Origin: Bordetella sp. FB-8
Lineage (GTDB): Bacteria; Pseudomonadota; Gammaproteobacteria; Burkholderiales; Burkholderiaceae_B
Assembly: GCF_000382185.1 (NCBI RefSeq)
Contig: NZ_KB907784.1
Coordinates: forward strand, 2,496,633-2,560,632
DNA length: 64,000 nt
Direction: 5' to 3'
Below are positions 51,792 through 60,605 of this stretch, one piece after another. Below the pieces are notes generated by a model that saw nothing but the letters and a program-made list of their open reading frames with translations, had not been told where the DNA came from and did no database searches. A program made the position numbers and the translations under genes. How positions within the stretch are numbered: the stretch's first letter is position 1; each line of letters opens with the position of its first letter.

Positions 51792-53468
51792 CTACATGCC
51801 GTTGTAAACCGGCCCTTCGCCCCCTTGGGGTGCCGTCCATACGATGTTCTGCGTCGGGTCCTTGATGTCGCAAGTCTTGCAGTGCACGCAGTTCTGCGCG
51901 TTGATTTGCAGCTTGTCGCCGCCGTGGTCGTCCTTGATGAACTCATACACGCCGGCCGGGCAGTAGCGCGCTTCCGGCCCGCCGTATTGCGCCAGGTTGA
52001 TGGCCACGGGCACCGAGGCATCCTTAAGCGTGAGGTGGATGGGCTGGTTCTCTTCGTGGTTGGTGTTCGAGATGAACACCGAACTGGGCTTGTCGAAGGT
52101 GAGCGTGCCGTCCGGCTTGGGATAGTCGATCCGCGCGCACTGCGAGGCGGGCTGCAGGCAGGCGTGGTCGGGCTTGGTGCGATGAATGGTCCAGGGCATC
52201 TTGCCCTTGAGCAGCCATTGCTCTATGCCCGTCATCACCGTGGCCACGGTGCGGCCTTTCTTGAACCACTGCTTGAAATTGCGCGCTTTGTTGAGTTCGG
52301 TGTGCAGCCATGACGATTCGAACGCCGCGGGGTAGGCCGCGAGCTCGTCCTGCCTGCGGTCGGCCAAGAGGGCGTCGAACGCGGCTTCGGCGGCCAGCTT
52401 GCCGGTTTTGAGGGCGGCGTGGCTGCCCTTGATGCGCGAAGCGTTGAGAAAACCCGCTTCGCAGCCCACCATGGCGCCGCCCGGAAACACCAGCTTGGGC
52501 AGCGACAGCAGGCCGCCGGCGGTGATGGCGCGCGCGCCGTAGGCGATGCGCTTGCCGCCCTCGAAAGTGGGGCGTATGGCCGGGTGTGTCTTGTAGCGCT
52601 GGAATTCGTCGTACGGCGAGAGCCAGGGGTTGGCGTAGTCCAGGCCCACCACCATGCCCACCGCCACCTGGTTATTGTCCAGGTGATAGAGGAAGGAACC
52701 GCCGTAGGTGTCGGAATCCAGCGGCCAGCCTGCGGTGTGTATCACCAGGCCGGGGCTGGACTGCGCCGGGTCGACTTCCCAAAGCTCCTTGATGCCGATG
52801 CCATAGCTTTGCGGGTCGCGGCCGGCGTCCAGCGCATAGCGCTCGATCAACTGGCGGCCCAGTTGGCCGCGCGCGCCTTCGGCGAAGATGGTGTAGCGCG
52901 CCAGCAGTTCCATGCCGGGCTGGTAGTGGTCGGTGTGCGAGCCGTCGCGCGCCACGCCCATGTCGCCGGTGACCACGCCGCGCACCGCGCCGGTATGCAC
53001 CGCGCCGGTATGCACCGCGCCGCCCTCATCGTAGAGCACCTGCACGGCGGCAAAGCCGGGGAACACGTCCACGCCCAGGGCCTCAGCCTGCTCGCCCAGC
53101 CATTTGACGCACTCGCCCAGCCGCACGATGTAGTTGCCGTGGTTCTGGAAGCACTGGGGCAGCAGCCAGTCGGGCGTGCGGCGCGCGCCGGATTGCGTGA
53201 GGAACAGGAACTGGTCTTGCGTGACCGCCACGGTGAGCGGGGCGCCTTTTTCTTTCCAGTCGGGGATGAGTTCGGTGAGCGCCTGCGGGTCCATCACTGC
53301 GCCCGACAGCGTGTGGGCGCCCAGTTCCGCAGCCTTCTCCAGCACGCAAACGCTGACCTCGTGGTTGCGCTCGCTGGCAAGCTGCTTTAAGCGTATGGCT
53401 GCGGCCAGGCCGCCAGGCCCACCGCCCACGACAACCACGTCGTATTCCATCGACTCGCGTTCGGACAT
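51792..53468 (-). CDS. Electron transfer flavoprotein-ubiquinone oxidoreductase
   Basis: A 558-residue membrane-associated enzyme passing electrons from ETF (fatty-acid and amino-acid oxidation) to ubiquinone. The FAD loop VVVGGGPGGLAAAIRL is at 11-26. The C-terminal 4Fe-4S site CVHCKTCDIKDP follows the YCPAGVYEF segment. The ATG at 53468 (MSERESMEY) is used. An in-frame duplication of AVHTG lies near residues 150-165. It is divergent from the thioesterase gene. Confidence 0.95.
   Translation of the reverse strand: MSERESMEYDVVVVGGGPGGLAAAIRLKQLASERNHEVSVCVLEKAAELGAHTLSGAVMDPQALTELIPDWKEKGAPLTVAVTQDQFLFLTQSGARRTPDWLLPQCFQNHGNYIVRLGECVKWLGEQAEALGVDVFPGFAAVQVLYDEGGAVHTGAVHTGAVRGVVTGDMGVARDGSHTDHYQPGMELLARYTIFAEGARGQLGRQLIERYALDAGRDPQSYGIGIKELWEVDPAQSSPGLVIHTAGWPLDSDTYGGSFLYHLDNNQVAVGMVVGLDYANPWLSPYDEFQRYKTHPAIRPTFEGGKRIAYGARAITAGGLLSLPKLVFPGGAMVGCEAGFLNASRIKGSHAALKTGKLAAEAAFDALLADRRQDELAAYPAAFESSWLHTELNKARNFKQWFKKGRTVATVMTGIEQWLLKGKMPWTIHRTKPDHACLQPASQCARIDYPKPDGTLTFDKPSSVFISNTNHEENQPIHLTLKDASVPVAINLAQYGGPEARYCPAGVYEFIKDDHGGDKLQINAQNCVHCKTCDIKDPTQNIVWTAPQGGEGPVYNGM
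52984..53013. repeat. 15-bp tandem duplication inside the ETF-QO gene
   Basis: ACCGCGCCGGTATGC is present twice in exact tandem, with a third partial copy. It encodes (minus strand) repeated AVHTG in frame. Confidence 0.9.
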
Positions 53469-53579
53469 GCTTTTATCCCCTTTTATGTGCGACTCGACCT
53501 CCCGGCTGCCGGACCCTGGATCGGGCCTGCCGCAAGGCGGTTTATCATTGGATGAAGTATAGAGTAGGGAGACTGCAGC

Positions 53580-54053
53580 ATGAATCTGGTGATGGACGAA
53601 CACGGCGGCGCGAGTCCGGCAACCGGGCGCACGTTGAGCGTGGGCGATACGCACACCCTGGAAGTGCCCCTGCGTTGGGGCGACTCCGATGCGCTGGACC
53701 ATCTGAACAACACCCTGTATTTCCGCCTCATGGAAGAGGCGCGGATGCAGATCCTGTACGGCGCCGGCCTGAAGCTGCCGGACGATCACGGTGCCATCCT
53801 GGCGCATGCCTCCTGCGATTTCCTGCGCCCGCTGACCTATCCGGCCAGCGTGCGGGTCACGCACCGAGTCGGCCGCATCGGCCGCTCCAGCCTGGCGTTC
53901 GAACTCACGCTCGATAAAGTGGGCGACGAGTCGGGTTCCTATGCCCGCGGACGCAATGTGCTGGTATGGATGGACTACATCAACAATCGCTCTGAGCCCT
54001 GGCCTGCCGACGTGTTGTGCCGGCTGGGCGCGGCCTTCATGTCCGGGGGGTAG
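53580..54053 (+). CDS. Acyl-CoA thioesterase, hotdog fold (4HBT/YbgC-like)
   Basis: A 157-residue cytoplasmic hotdog-fold enzyme. The catalytic region [27 protein letters not shown] (29-55) with the aspartate and HxNN motif fits the 4-hydroxybenzoyl-CoA thioesterase family. Substrate unknown. It lies between the ETF-QO gene and scoAB in a fatty-acid/ketone-body neighbourhood. Confidence 0.85.
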   Translation: MNLVMDEHGGASPATGRTLSVGDTHTLEVPLRWGDSDALDHLNNTLYFRLMEEARMQILYGAGLKLPDDHGAILAHASCDFLRPLTYPASVRVTHRVGRIGRSSLAFELTLDKVGDESGSYARGRNVLVWMDYINNRSEPWPADVLCRLGAAFMSGG

Positions 54054-54163
54054 CGTCGATGCGGCCCGCGGGAGGCTGCCGCTACAATCTTTTCGATTTC
54101 CAAGCAAGAACTCTGGGTCGGTCCCGGCCGGCGCCGGCAACACATAACCAAGGAGCAGGAGCA

Positions 54164-54862
54164 ATGAACAAAATCTATGCGAGCGCGGCCGACGCGCTGG
54201 CAGGGGTCGTCAAGGACGGCCAGATGATCGCCGTAGGCGGCTTCGGCCTGTGCGGTATTCCCGAGGCATTGATCGGCGCGCTGCGTGATTCGGGCGTCAA
54301 GAACCTGACTTGCATTAGCAATAATGCCGGCGTCGACGGTTTCGGCCTGGGCCAACTGCTGACCACGCGCCAGATCCGCAAGATGATCGCTTCCTACGTG
54401 GGCGAGAACAAGGAGTTCGAGCGCCAGTACCTGTCCGGCGAACTCGAACTCGAATTCACGCCCCAGGGCACCCTGGCCGAGAAGCTGCGCGCAGGTGGCG
54501 CCGGCATCCCCGCCTTCTTCACCAAGACCGGCGTGGGCACCATCGTGGCCGACGGCAAGGAAATCCGCGAGTTCGACGGCCACAAATACGTCATGGAGCG
54601 CTCGCTGGCACCCGACGTGGCCCTGGTCAAGGCTTATGTGGCCGACCGCAGCGGCAACCTGGTGTTCCGCAAGACGGCGCGCAACTTCAACCCCAATGCG
54701 GCCATGGCCGGCAAGATCACCGTCGTTGAAGTCGAGAAGATCGTCGAAACCGGCGCGCTCGATCCCGACCAGGTCCACCTGCCCGGCATCTATGTGCACC
54801 GGATCGTGCTCAACGCGACCCCCGAAAAGCGCATCGAACAACGCACCACGCGCCCCGCATAA
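54164..54862 (+). CDS. scoA: 3-oxoacid CoA-transferase subunit A
   Basis: A 232-residue alpha subunit of succinyl-CoA:3-ketoacid CoA transferase, used in acetoacetate metabolism. The oxyanion-hole region [17 protein letters not shown] (23-39) and the [16 protein letters not shown] block are diagnostic. AGGAGCAGGAG precedes the ATG at 54164. The partner scoB follows after 20 nt. Confidence 0.95.
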   Translation: MNKIYASAADALAGVVKDGQMIAVGGFGLCGIPEALIGALRDSGVKNLTCISNNAGVDGFGLGQLLTTRQIRKMIASYVGENKEFERQYLSGELELEFTPQGTLAEKLRAGGAGIPAFFTKTGVGTIVADGKEIREFDGHKYVMERSLAPDVALVKAYVADRSGNLVFRKTARNFNPNAAMAGKITVVEVEKIVETGALDPDQVHLPGIYVHRIVLNATPEKRIEQRTTRPA

Positions 54863-54882
54863 AGGCAAAAGGAGTACAAGAC

Positions 54883-55548
54883 ATGGCATGGTCCCGCGAT
54901 GAAATGGCGGCGCGCGCCGCGCGCGAGCTACAAGACGGTTTCTACGTCAACCTGGGCATAGGCCTGCCCACCCTGGTGGCCAACCACGTGCCTGAGGGCA
55001 TGGAAGTATGGCTGCAATCGGAAAACGGCCTTTTGGGCATCGGCCCGTTCCCCACCGACGCCGAGGTGGATGCCGACATGATCAACGCCGGCAAGCAGAC
55101 GGTCACCACGCTGCCCGGATCGAGCATCTTTTCGTCCGCCGATTCGTTCGCGATGATTCGCGGCGGCAAGATCAACCTGGCCATCCTGGGCGCCATGCAG
55201 GTTTCCGAGACGGGCGATCTGGCCAACTGGATGATCCCGGGCAAGATGATCAAGGGCATGGGCGGCGCCATGGACCTGGTCGCCGGCGTCGGCCGCGTCG
55301 TGGTGCTGATGGAGCACGTTGCCAAGAAGAAGGACGGCTCCGAAGACCTGAAGCTGCTGCCCGCCTGCACGCTGCCGCTGACGGGCGTGGGCGTGGTCAA
55401 TATCATCATCACCGACTTGGGCGTGATGGAAGTCACGCCCAACGGCCTGAAGCTGCTCGAAGTGGCGCCCGGCGTGACGGTCGATGAAATCAAGTCCAAG
55501 ACGGCCGCCACGTTGGATGTCTCGGCGGTCAAGCAAGGCGCGGTGTAG
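54883..55548 (+). CDS. scoB: 3-oxoacid CoA-transferase subunit B
   Basis: A 221-residue beta subunit of the SCOT-type CoA transferase. The catalytic glutamate lies in [12 protein letters not shown] (47-58). Other conserved parts are [14 protein letters not shown] and [15 protein letters not shown]. It follows scoA with AAAAGGAG before the ATG and likely ends the operon. Confidence 0.95.
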   Translation: MAWSRDEMAARAARELQDGFYVNLGIGLPTLVANHVPEGMEVWLQSENGLLGIGPFPTDAEVDADMINAGKQTVTTLPGSSIFSSADSFAMIRGGKINLAILGAMQVSETGDLANWMIPGKMIKGMGGAMDLVAGVGRVVVLMEHVAKKKDGSEDLKLLPACTLPLTGVGVVNIIITDLGVMEVTPNGLKLLEVAPGVTVDEIKSKTAATLDVSAVKQGAV

Positions 55549-55570
55549 ATAAAGCCGGCCTTGGTCAACG

Positions 55571-55604
55571 CCAGCGGTCCTGTCTTAAGAGGACGGTCCG
55601 CTGG
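55571..55604 (+). terminator. Stem-loop after scoB
   Basis: CCAGCGG (55571-55577) pairs with CCGCTGG (55598-55604), with further GTCCT/AGGAC pairing inside. There is no clear T run, so termination is only possible. Confidence 0.4.
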
Positions 55605-55661
55605 GTTGCGCATTCAATCCCCTCAAATACCGTACTTTCACTTGCGGAGGGGCTTTTCGAG

Positions 55662-55890
55662 TTAGATCTCGACGACCTCGCCGTATTGGGGGAGAACGCG
55701 TAAGAGGGTATCGAATATTTCAATGCGCGGATCAGAGCCGTATAGGGACCGGATCCTCGTCGAAGAAATAGTATTTTTCGATCAAGTCCGGATTGGTGCG
55801 CCATACCTGGGCAGACTGGCGATACAAGGCCGTGATCGCATCCCGGTCTGTGCCCTGTGGCAGATCGAAGAACACAATCTCCGTGATCAT
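55662..55890 (-). pseudogene. YdhR-like monooxygenase family gene, internally deleted
   Basis: From 55890 a frame reads MITEIVFFDLPQGTDRDAIT...YYFFDEDPV, the N-terminal half of a YdhR-like (ferredoxin-fold) monooxygenase. It stops after 52 residues at 55732. The plus-one frame then continues as RSLYGSDPRIEIFDTLLRVLPQYGEVVEI to a stop at 55662, the C-terminal end. About 25-30 residues of the usual core (the GGGVYLW region) are missing at the junction, so the gene has a deletion with frameshift. Its start overlaps the tautomerase stop (55887-55890), showing an original two-gene operon. Confidence 0.72.
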
Positions 55891-56294
55891 CGGACGCCTT
55901 CCCAGGTTGGATGGTGGCGGGCGTCTTGGGTCACGCCGCCGTAGCCATAGGCGGTTGCTCGGCAGTCCATGATATGGATGTTGGAGTGCGGATGTAGATT
56001 TCCAATGATGTCCGACAAGAGTTCGAAGGCGGCCTTGTGATACGCCGCTTTCTCGGATTTCGTGTTGGTTTCATCAGTAATGGTTATTTCCAGGCGGAAG
56101 GAGCTTTGGCCGCTCTCGGCCAGCGATCTTCCCGCAATGAACCATTGATCCTTCGGAACATAGCGAACCATCATCATGGTGCGTTCGGGTTCCTTCTTCA
56201 GAATCCGGCACGTGAGTCGTGGCAGTTCGTTGGCGAGACGGTTCGTGAGAGTTTTGTTTGACTCTCCGGATACGGTGAGGACGATGCCGGGCAT
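55887..56294 (-). CDS. 4-oxalocrotonate tautomerase family protein
   Basis: A 135-residue protein beginning MPGIVLTVSGES, with the N-terminal proline expected of tautomerase-superfamily enzymes. Its length is that of the two-domain-like or cis-CaaD/Tautomerase_3 types rather than the 62-residue 4-OT. Segments SFRLEITITDETNTKSEKAAYHKAAFELL resemble the second half of such proteins. It is divergent from the interrupted LysR gene (96 nt apart), its probable former regulator, and coupled to the YdhR-like pseudogene. Substrate unknown. Confidence 0.75.
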   Translation of the reverse strand: MPGIVLTVSGESNKTLTNRLANELPRLTCRILKKEPERTMMMVRYVPKDQWFIAGRSLAESGQSSFRLEITITDETNTKSEKAAYHKAAFELLSDIIGNLHPHSNIHIMDCRATAYGYGGVTQDARHHPTWEGVR

Positions 56295-56885
56295 CTTGTG
56301 GCCTGTCGAGAAGTGAAGGAGGTTTCACTATGCGGCATCGCTTTGTTGCGGAAAAGCGGGAATATATGAAATCATCTATCTGAAAATCGGATGGATAAAA
56401 TGCCTCGTCTTTTAGATCTCGATCTCCTGAACGCATTCGTGGTCATCGCCGATTGCGGGAGCCTATCGGCCGCTGCGCCGCGACTTTGCCGATCGCAGTC
56501 GGCTGTAAGCGAGCAAGTCCGCAAGCTTGAATTCATTTGTGGATTGCCGCTTTTTACACGAGGAAAAATGGGTGTGAGTCTTACACCTGCGGGCGAGCGA
56601 TTGCTTGTCCATGCTCGGCAGATGCTGGCGATGAGTGATGCCGCCTATAGGGATATGCAAGGCACGCAATTGACAGGCGATTTGCACCTGGCGATCACCG
56701 ATTACTTTCGGCCCAGGGCCTTGCCGGGCATTATCAAACGCGTGCGTGATCAATTTCCCCGCCTGCACCTGCATGTGTCGGTACGAAAGAGTGCCGCTAT
56801 CGAAGCGCAAGCCGGCAACAGCGATTACGACATCGGCTTGTCGATGACCATATTGGACAAGCGCGTTTTTCCAGGCGCCAAGTTA

Positions 56886-56906
56886 CTCATAAGTCAGTAA
56901 TTTAGG
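56886..56906. repeat. Left inverted repeat of the IS630-family element
   Basis: 21-bp left end matching the right end at 18 positions, adjacent to a TA target copy. Confidence 0.85.
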
Positions 56907-56912
56907 GAACAA

Positions 56913-57974
56913 ATGTCCTTCTGCGCTGTCCAAGCCGACATGATCAGAGACGGACGCACGGTGTCCCGGGCGGCGCTGGAAGAGATGCGCCTGGTGGCGC
57001 TTGAACGAATGAAGGAAGGCGAGTCGCCGGCGACGGTGGCCGCCTCGTTCGGCCTGCATCGTGGTTGGGCTTACAAGGTGCTGGCCAAGGCTCGTGGTCG
57101 CGGTCATGGCAAACGTGCACTGCTTTCGAGCAAAGGCACGGGTCGCCCGCGGACGCTGACGGCGGCGCAGGAGAGGCAGGTCTTCGGCTGGGTCAACGGC
57201 AAGAACCCGCGGCAATACGGCTTCGACTTCGGGCTGTGGACACGGCAGATCGTGCGCGAACTGATCGAAACGAGGTTCGGTGCTCGATTGAGTTTGGCCA
57301 GCGTGGGCACCTTGCTGGCCCGGATCGGACTGACGCCGCAGAAGCCGCTGCAGCAGGCCTACCAGCGCGACCCGGTGGCGGTAGCGCACTGGCAGCAGAA
57401 CACCTATCCGGCGATCGTGCGCCAAGCCAAGCGGGAAAAGGCCGAGATCTATTTCTGGGACGAATCGGGCTTCCGCGCGGATGCGGTTCAGGGCCGGACG
57501 TGGGCGGCCAAGGGGCACACGCCGGTGGTCGCGGTGCCTGGGCAGCGGCAGGGCATCAGTGCGGCCTCGGCGGTCAACAGCAAGGGCGGCTTCTGGTTTG
57601 CCCTCTACCGCGGCGGCCTGAATGGCGAAGGGTTCATCAACTTGCTGAGGCAGATGATGAAGGGGCGGCGGCGGCCCATCCATCTGGTCGTCGATGGTTT
57701 GCCCGCGCACAAGACCAAGGGCGTGCGCGCGTATGTAGACAGCCTCAAGGGCAAGCTGACACTGCACTTCCTTCCCGGCTACGCGCCGGACTTGAATCCC
57801 GACGAATTGGTCTGGAGCTACGCCAAGCGCACTGGCGTGGCGCGCCGCCCGCTGCGGGCAGGCGAAAAGCTGGCCGACCTCGTGCATGCGCAATTGTCTG
57901 ACATCGCCAAGCGGCCCGACTTGGTTCGATCGTTCTTCCGGCATCCAAGTGTCGCCTATATTTCTGACCTATGA
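56913..57974 (+). CDS. IS630-family transposase
   Basis: A 353-residue DDE transposase. The N-terminal HTH region is TVSRAALEEMRLVALERMKEGESPATVAASFGLHRGWAYKVL. The catalytic residues are visible as the aspartate in IYFWDESGF, the aspartate in HLVVDGLPAHKTK, and the glutamate in DLNPDELVWSYAK. No frameshift or stop is present, so it may be active. It reads in the same direction as the interrupted LysR gene. Confidence 0.94.
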   Translation: MSFCAVQADMIRDGRTVSRAALEEMRLVALERMKEGESPATVAASFGLHRGWAYKVLAKARGRGHGKRALLSSKGTGRPRTLTAAQERQVFGWVNGKNPRQYGFDFGLWTRQIVRELIETRFGARLSLASVGTLLARIGLTPQKPLQQAYQRDPVAVAHWQQNTYPAIVRQAKREKAEIYFWDESGFRADAVQGRTWAAKGHTPVVAVPGQRQGISAASAVNSKGGFWFALYRGGLNGEGFINLLRQMMKGRRRPIHLVVDGLPAHKTKGVRAYVDSLKGKLTLHFLPGYAPDLNPDELVWSYAKRTGVARRPLRAGEKLADLVHAQLSDIAKRPDLVRSFFRHPSVAYISDL

Positions 57975-57975
57975 G
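57955..57975. repeat. Right inverted repeat of the IS630-family element
   Basis: 21-bp right end, read in reverse complement. It contains the transposase stop codon (57972-57974). Confidence 0.85.
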
Positions 57976-58389
57976 TAAATCAGCGTATCCGCTTACATCG
58001 AGAGTCCTTGTCTTGGGTTGCGGACAAATCATTTGTTCCGCCAGACTCGGGAATGCTGCCGCTTGTCGTTTTGCCAAACACATGCTCCTTACAGCAGTTT
58101 GCCATCAGCAAGCTTGAGAAGGGCCGTGTTCCTTACCAAATAGCCCATTCCGCATCGGGCGTCAGCGGCCTGCATCTCGCGTTGTCGGCGGGGCTCGGCG
58201 TCTCGTGCCTGAATGCGTGTGCTTTACCCGAGGGGGTTGTTCCTTTTACGGGTACGCCTGCACTGCCTGCGCTTCCTGAAGTTGAATTCAGCTTTGTTCC
58301 TCCGCGTCCGGGGGAACTGCCTTTGGTTTCGCAGGTGAGGGAGATGCTCGTCGCGCAATTTCGATGAGGCCGACGCGGGACGAGCCGCG

Positions 58390-59109
58390 TCAGCTCCGAT
58401 AGCGTTCAATGGCCGCCAGCGCCAGAGCATCAATGGAGTCGGTCAGCACGATGCCCAGGCCCGGCCTGACGGCATGCGGGATGGCCAGCGGCAGTTCGGT
58501 GCAGCCCAGCGCCACGGCATCGGCGCCGCGCGTCTGCAGGCGGCGCACGCACTGCACGGCCGGCGCCAGCGCATCGTCCAGGCGGTTGGCCTTCACGGCG
58601 CGAATGGACTGCATGCACAGCGATTCGACCTCGTCGGCTTCGGGCAGCACACATTCGTAGCCGTGTTGTTCCAGCGTTTGCTGATACAGACCCAGCGCCA
58701 GCGTGGCCGTGGTGCCCATCAGGCCGATGCGGCCGCGCGCGATGCCCTGGCGCTTGAGGTCCTGAACGACGGACTCGACGATGTGCAGCACCGGACACCG
58801 CGATGCAGCCGCCAGTTGGTCGTACCAGAGATGCGCAGTATTGCAGGGAATGGCGATGAGCCTGGCGCCCGATGCGTTCAGAAACTCGATCCCGGACTTC
58901 ATATAGGGCAGCGGATCTTCGCCGCCCGCCACGCGGGCGGTGCTGCGATCCGGGATGCGCGGATCGTTCAGGAGCAGTGTTGGAATGTGCTCCTGGTCCC
59001 TGTCGGCCGGCGTCAGCGCCGCCAGGCGCATGGCGAACGCTGCGCCCGCCATGGGTCCCATGCCGCCCAGGACGCCCAGCATGCCGTTGGTATTCGTGTT
59101 GTTGTCCAT
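58390..59109 (-). CDS. Aspartate/glutamate racemase family protein
   Basis: A 239-residue enzyme of the Asp/Glu racemase (YgeA-type) family. The N-terminal GMLGVLGGMGPMAGAAFAMRL and the two cysteine motifs, AIPCNTAHLWYDQL (near 98-111) and LGCTELPLAIP (near 204-214), are the catalytic pair. The ATG at 59109 is chosen. Amino-acid substrate is unproven; some members act on aspartate or on homoserine/lysine. Confidence 0.9.
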   Translation of the reverse strand: MDNNTNTNGMLGVLGGMGPMAGAAFAMRLAALTPADRDQEHIPTLLLNDPRIPDRSTARVAGGEDPLPYMKSGIEFLNASGARLIAIPCNTAHLWYDQLAAASRCPVLHIVESVVQDLKRQGIARGRIGLMGTTATLALGLYQQTLEQHGYECVLPEADEVESLCMQSIRAVKANRLDDALAPAVQCVRRLQTRGADAVALGCTELPLAIPHAVRPGLGIVLTDSIDALALAAIERYRS

Positions 59110-59128
59110 GTGAAGTTGCGGTGTTTGG

Positions 59129-59593
59129 TTAACAGGCGATGGGGGCGTACCGCATTCCCACATGCGGTATTCCGTCTTCCATGTACTCGTCCGTCGCGAC
59201 CGCGAATCCATGTGCGCCATAGAACTCGCGCAGGTGGGCTTGCGCGCCCAGGTACATCCCGACCCCGGGCCAGCGCGATTGCACCTGAGCCACTGCGCGT
59301 CGCATCAGTTCGTGCCCCAGCGCGCTGCCGCGCCATGCGGGGGCCACGACGACCCGCCCGATGACGGCTTCGCCGTTCTCGTCGTAAGCCGGATCCAGCA
59401 GCCGGCAATAGGCCGCCAGCCGGTCGTCTTCCCAGGCCATCAGATGCGCGGTCTGACCGCGCAGGTCCTGACTGTCCAGGTCGTGGAAGAGGCAATGCTG
59501 CTCGATCACGAACACGGCGGCGCGCAGTTGCAGCAGGCCGTAGAGCTCGGCCAGAGTCAGGTCGGTATGGTTTTTGCAGGTCCAGCTGAGCAT
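59129..59593 (-). CDS. ElaA-like GNAT N-acetyltransferase
   Basis: A 154-residue acetyltransferase of the ElaA family. It shows the N-terminal block LYGLLQLRAAVFVIEQHCLFHDLDSQD, the acetyl-CoA binding VVVAPAWRGSALGHELMRRAV, and the end GFAVATDEYMEDGIPHVGM. The ATG at 59593 (MLSWTCKNHTDLT) matches the family start better than 59641. It precedes the racemase gene by 19 nt on the same strand, probably an operon. Function unknown. Confidence 0.88.
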   Translation of the reverse strand: MLSWTCKNHTDLTLAELYGLLQLRAAVFVIEQHCLFHDLDSQDLRGQTAHLMAWEDDRLAAYCRLLDPAYDENGEAVIGRVVVAPAWRGSALGHELMRRAVAQVQSRWPGVGMYLGAQAHLREFYGAHGFAVATDEYMEDGIPHVGMRYAPIAC

Positions 59594-59665
59594 GCGTGCG
59601 ATCTTCCTTGGTTCAAGGCGTGGAGCATACGCCTGGGGCATGCCCGCCTGGGATATACCCGAATA

Positions 59666-59681
59666 TGAAAACTAATTTTCA
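59666..59681. promoter_or_regulatory. Palindromic site 1 upstream of the RpiR gene
   Basis: TGAAAACTAATTTTCA, arms TGAAAA/TTTTCA around CTAA, in the AT-rich divergent region between the ElaA-like and RpiR genes. Confidence 0.5.
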
Positions 59682-59683
59682 TG

Positions 59684-59712
59684 TGTAAAATTTTGATGTA
59701 AATAATTTTACA
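59684..59712. promoter_or_regulatory. Palindromic site 2 upstream of the RpiR gene
   Basis: TGTAAAATT (59684-59692) and AATTTTACA (59704-59712) are exact reverse complements with an 11-bp spacer. They end 20 nt before the RpiR start, a good place for an autorepressor site. Confidence 0.55.
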
Positions 59713-59732
59713 GACCGAGATCAGCCCCGTCC

Positions 59733-60605
59733 ATGCCTGCGGCCACCCCTGCCATTGCCGAACGAATCGCCCGAGCCCAGCCCGGTCTGAGCCGTACCCA
59801 GCACAAAATGGCCGAATACGTTCTGGCCCACCCGTTCCGTGTGGCCACCATGACCATCGACGAGTTCGCCACGGCCGTGGGCGTGTCCGTGGCGACGGCC
59901 AACCGTTTCGCACGCGCCCTGGAACTGCCGGGCTATCCGCAGTTTCGGGCCGAATTGGCCCGCGGTTTCGAGGCTGCGCTCGAACCGGTCGAAAAATTGC
60001 GCACTGAACTGGCCCAGCACGCCAGCGCGGCGCAGATCTTTGCCGCCGTATTCGAAGAGGACATCGCCAACTCCCGCCACAATCTGCAGGCACTGGACGC
60101 CGGGGCCTGCGAACGGGCGGTCGACGCGGTGCTCAAGGCCGAGCGCGTCTTCATCATCGGCTTCGGCTCCAGTGGCTTTCTGGCGGGCCTTCTACAGCGC
60201 AATCTGTGCATGTACCTGCGTTCGGTCGAATCCATGGCCGGGCCGGGCGGCGTGTCGCAGGCCGCGCGCCAGATGTCGCGCATGACCGCGTCGGACCTGG
60301 TCATCGCCATTGCGTTTCCGCGCTATCTCGCCGATACCATCACCCTGGCCAAGGCGGCCCGCCGGGCCGGCGTGACGGTGCTGGCGCTGACCGACAAGCC
60401 CACCTCTCCGTTGGCGCCCCAGGCGTCCATCGCCCTGTATGCCAACAGCGCGCGCCAGCTCACCGTCAATTCCGAAACGGCAGTCCTGAGTCTGATCGAG
60501 GCCTTGTCGGCCGCCGTGGCCTATCGGGCCAAAAATTCCATCGCAGCCGTGGCCAACGTGACCGAGTCCGTCATGCCCTGGCTTTTCCACGACATCCATT
60601 CATGA
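59733..60605 (+). CDS. MurR/RpiR-family transcriptional regulator
   Basis: A 290-residue regulator with an N-terminal RpiR HTH domain (about 1-78, including MTIDEFATAVGVSVATANRFARALELPGYPQ) and a SIS domain (about 125-265: VFIIGFGSSGFLAGLLQRNL). Most relatives respond to sugar phosphates or amino sugars. Here it heads the isoaspartyl peptidase and glutathione importer genes, with which it overlaps (ATGA at 60602-60605), suggesting it controls peptide uptake. The ligand is unknown. Confidence 0.9.
   Translation: MPAATPAIAERIARAQPGLSRTQHKMAEYVLAHPFRVATMTIDEFATAVGVSVATANRFARALELPGYPQFRAELARGFEAALEPVEKLRTELAQHASAAQIFAAVFEEDIANSRHNLQALDAGACERAVDAVLKAERVFIIGFGSSGFLAGLLQRNLCMYLRSVESMAGPGGVSQAARQMSRMTASDLVIAIAFPRYLADTITLAKAARRAGVTVLALTDKPTSPLAPQASIALYANSARQLTVNSETAVLSLIEALSAAVAYRAKNSIAAVANVTESVMPWLFHDIHS

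Larger units (their letters stand above)
56886..57975 (+). mobile_element. IS630-family insertion sequence, apparently complete
   Basis: About 1,090 bp flanked by TA duplicates (56884-56885 and 57976-57977), the target rule of IS630/Tc1-mariner elements. Terminal inverted repeats match at 18 of 21 positions: left CTCATAAGTCAGTAATTTAG (56886 on), right complement CTCATAGGTCAGAAATATAG (ending at 57975). One intact transposase gene fills it. Confidence 0.93.
56391..58367 (+). pseudogene. LysR-family regulator interrupted by an IS630-family element
   Basis: Residues 1-165 lie at 56391-56885: an LTTR HTH (LDLLNAFVVIADCGSLSAAAP...SQSAVSEQVRKLE) and the first part of the effector domain. The remaining 129 residues lie at 57978-58367 (NQRIRLHRESLSWVADKSF...). 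Removing 56886-57977, which leaves one TA, joins the halves in frame to a 294-residue protein of normal LTTR length with no stop codons. Thus the coding sequence was intact before insertion. The first half alone now ends in IS sequence at 56900. It is divergent from the tautomerase gene, the likely target. Confidence 0.93.
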
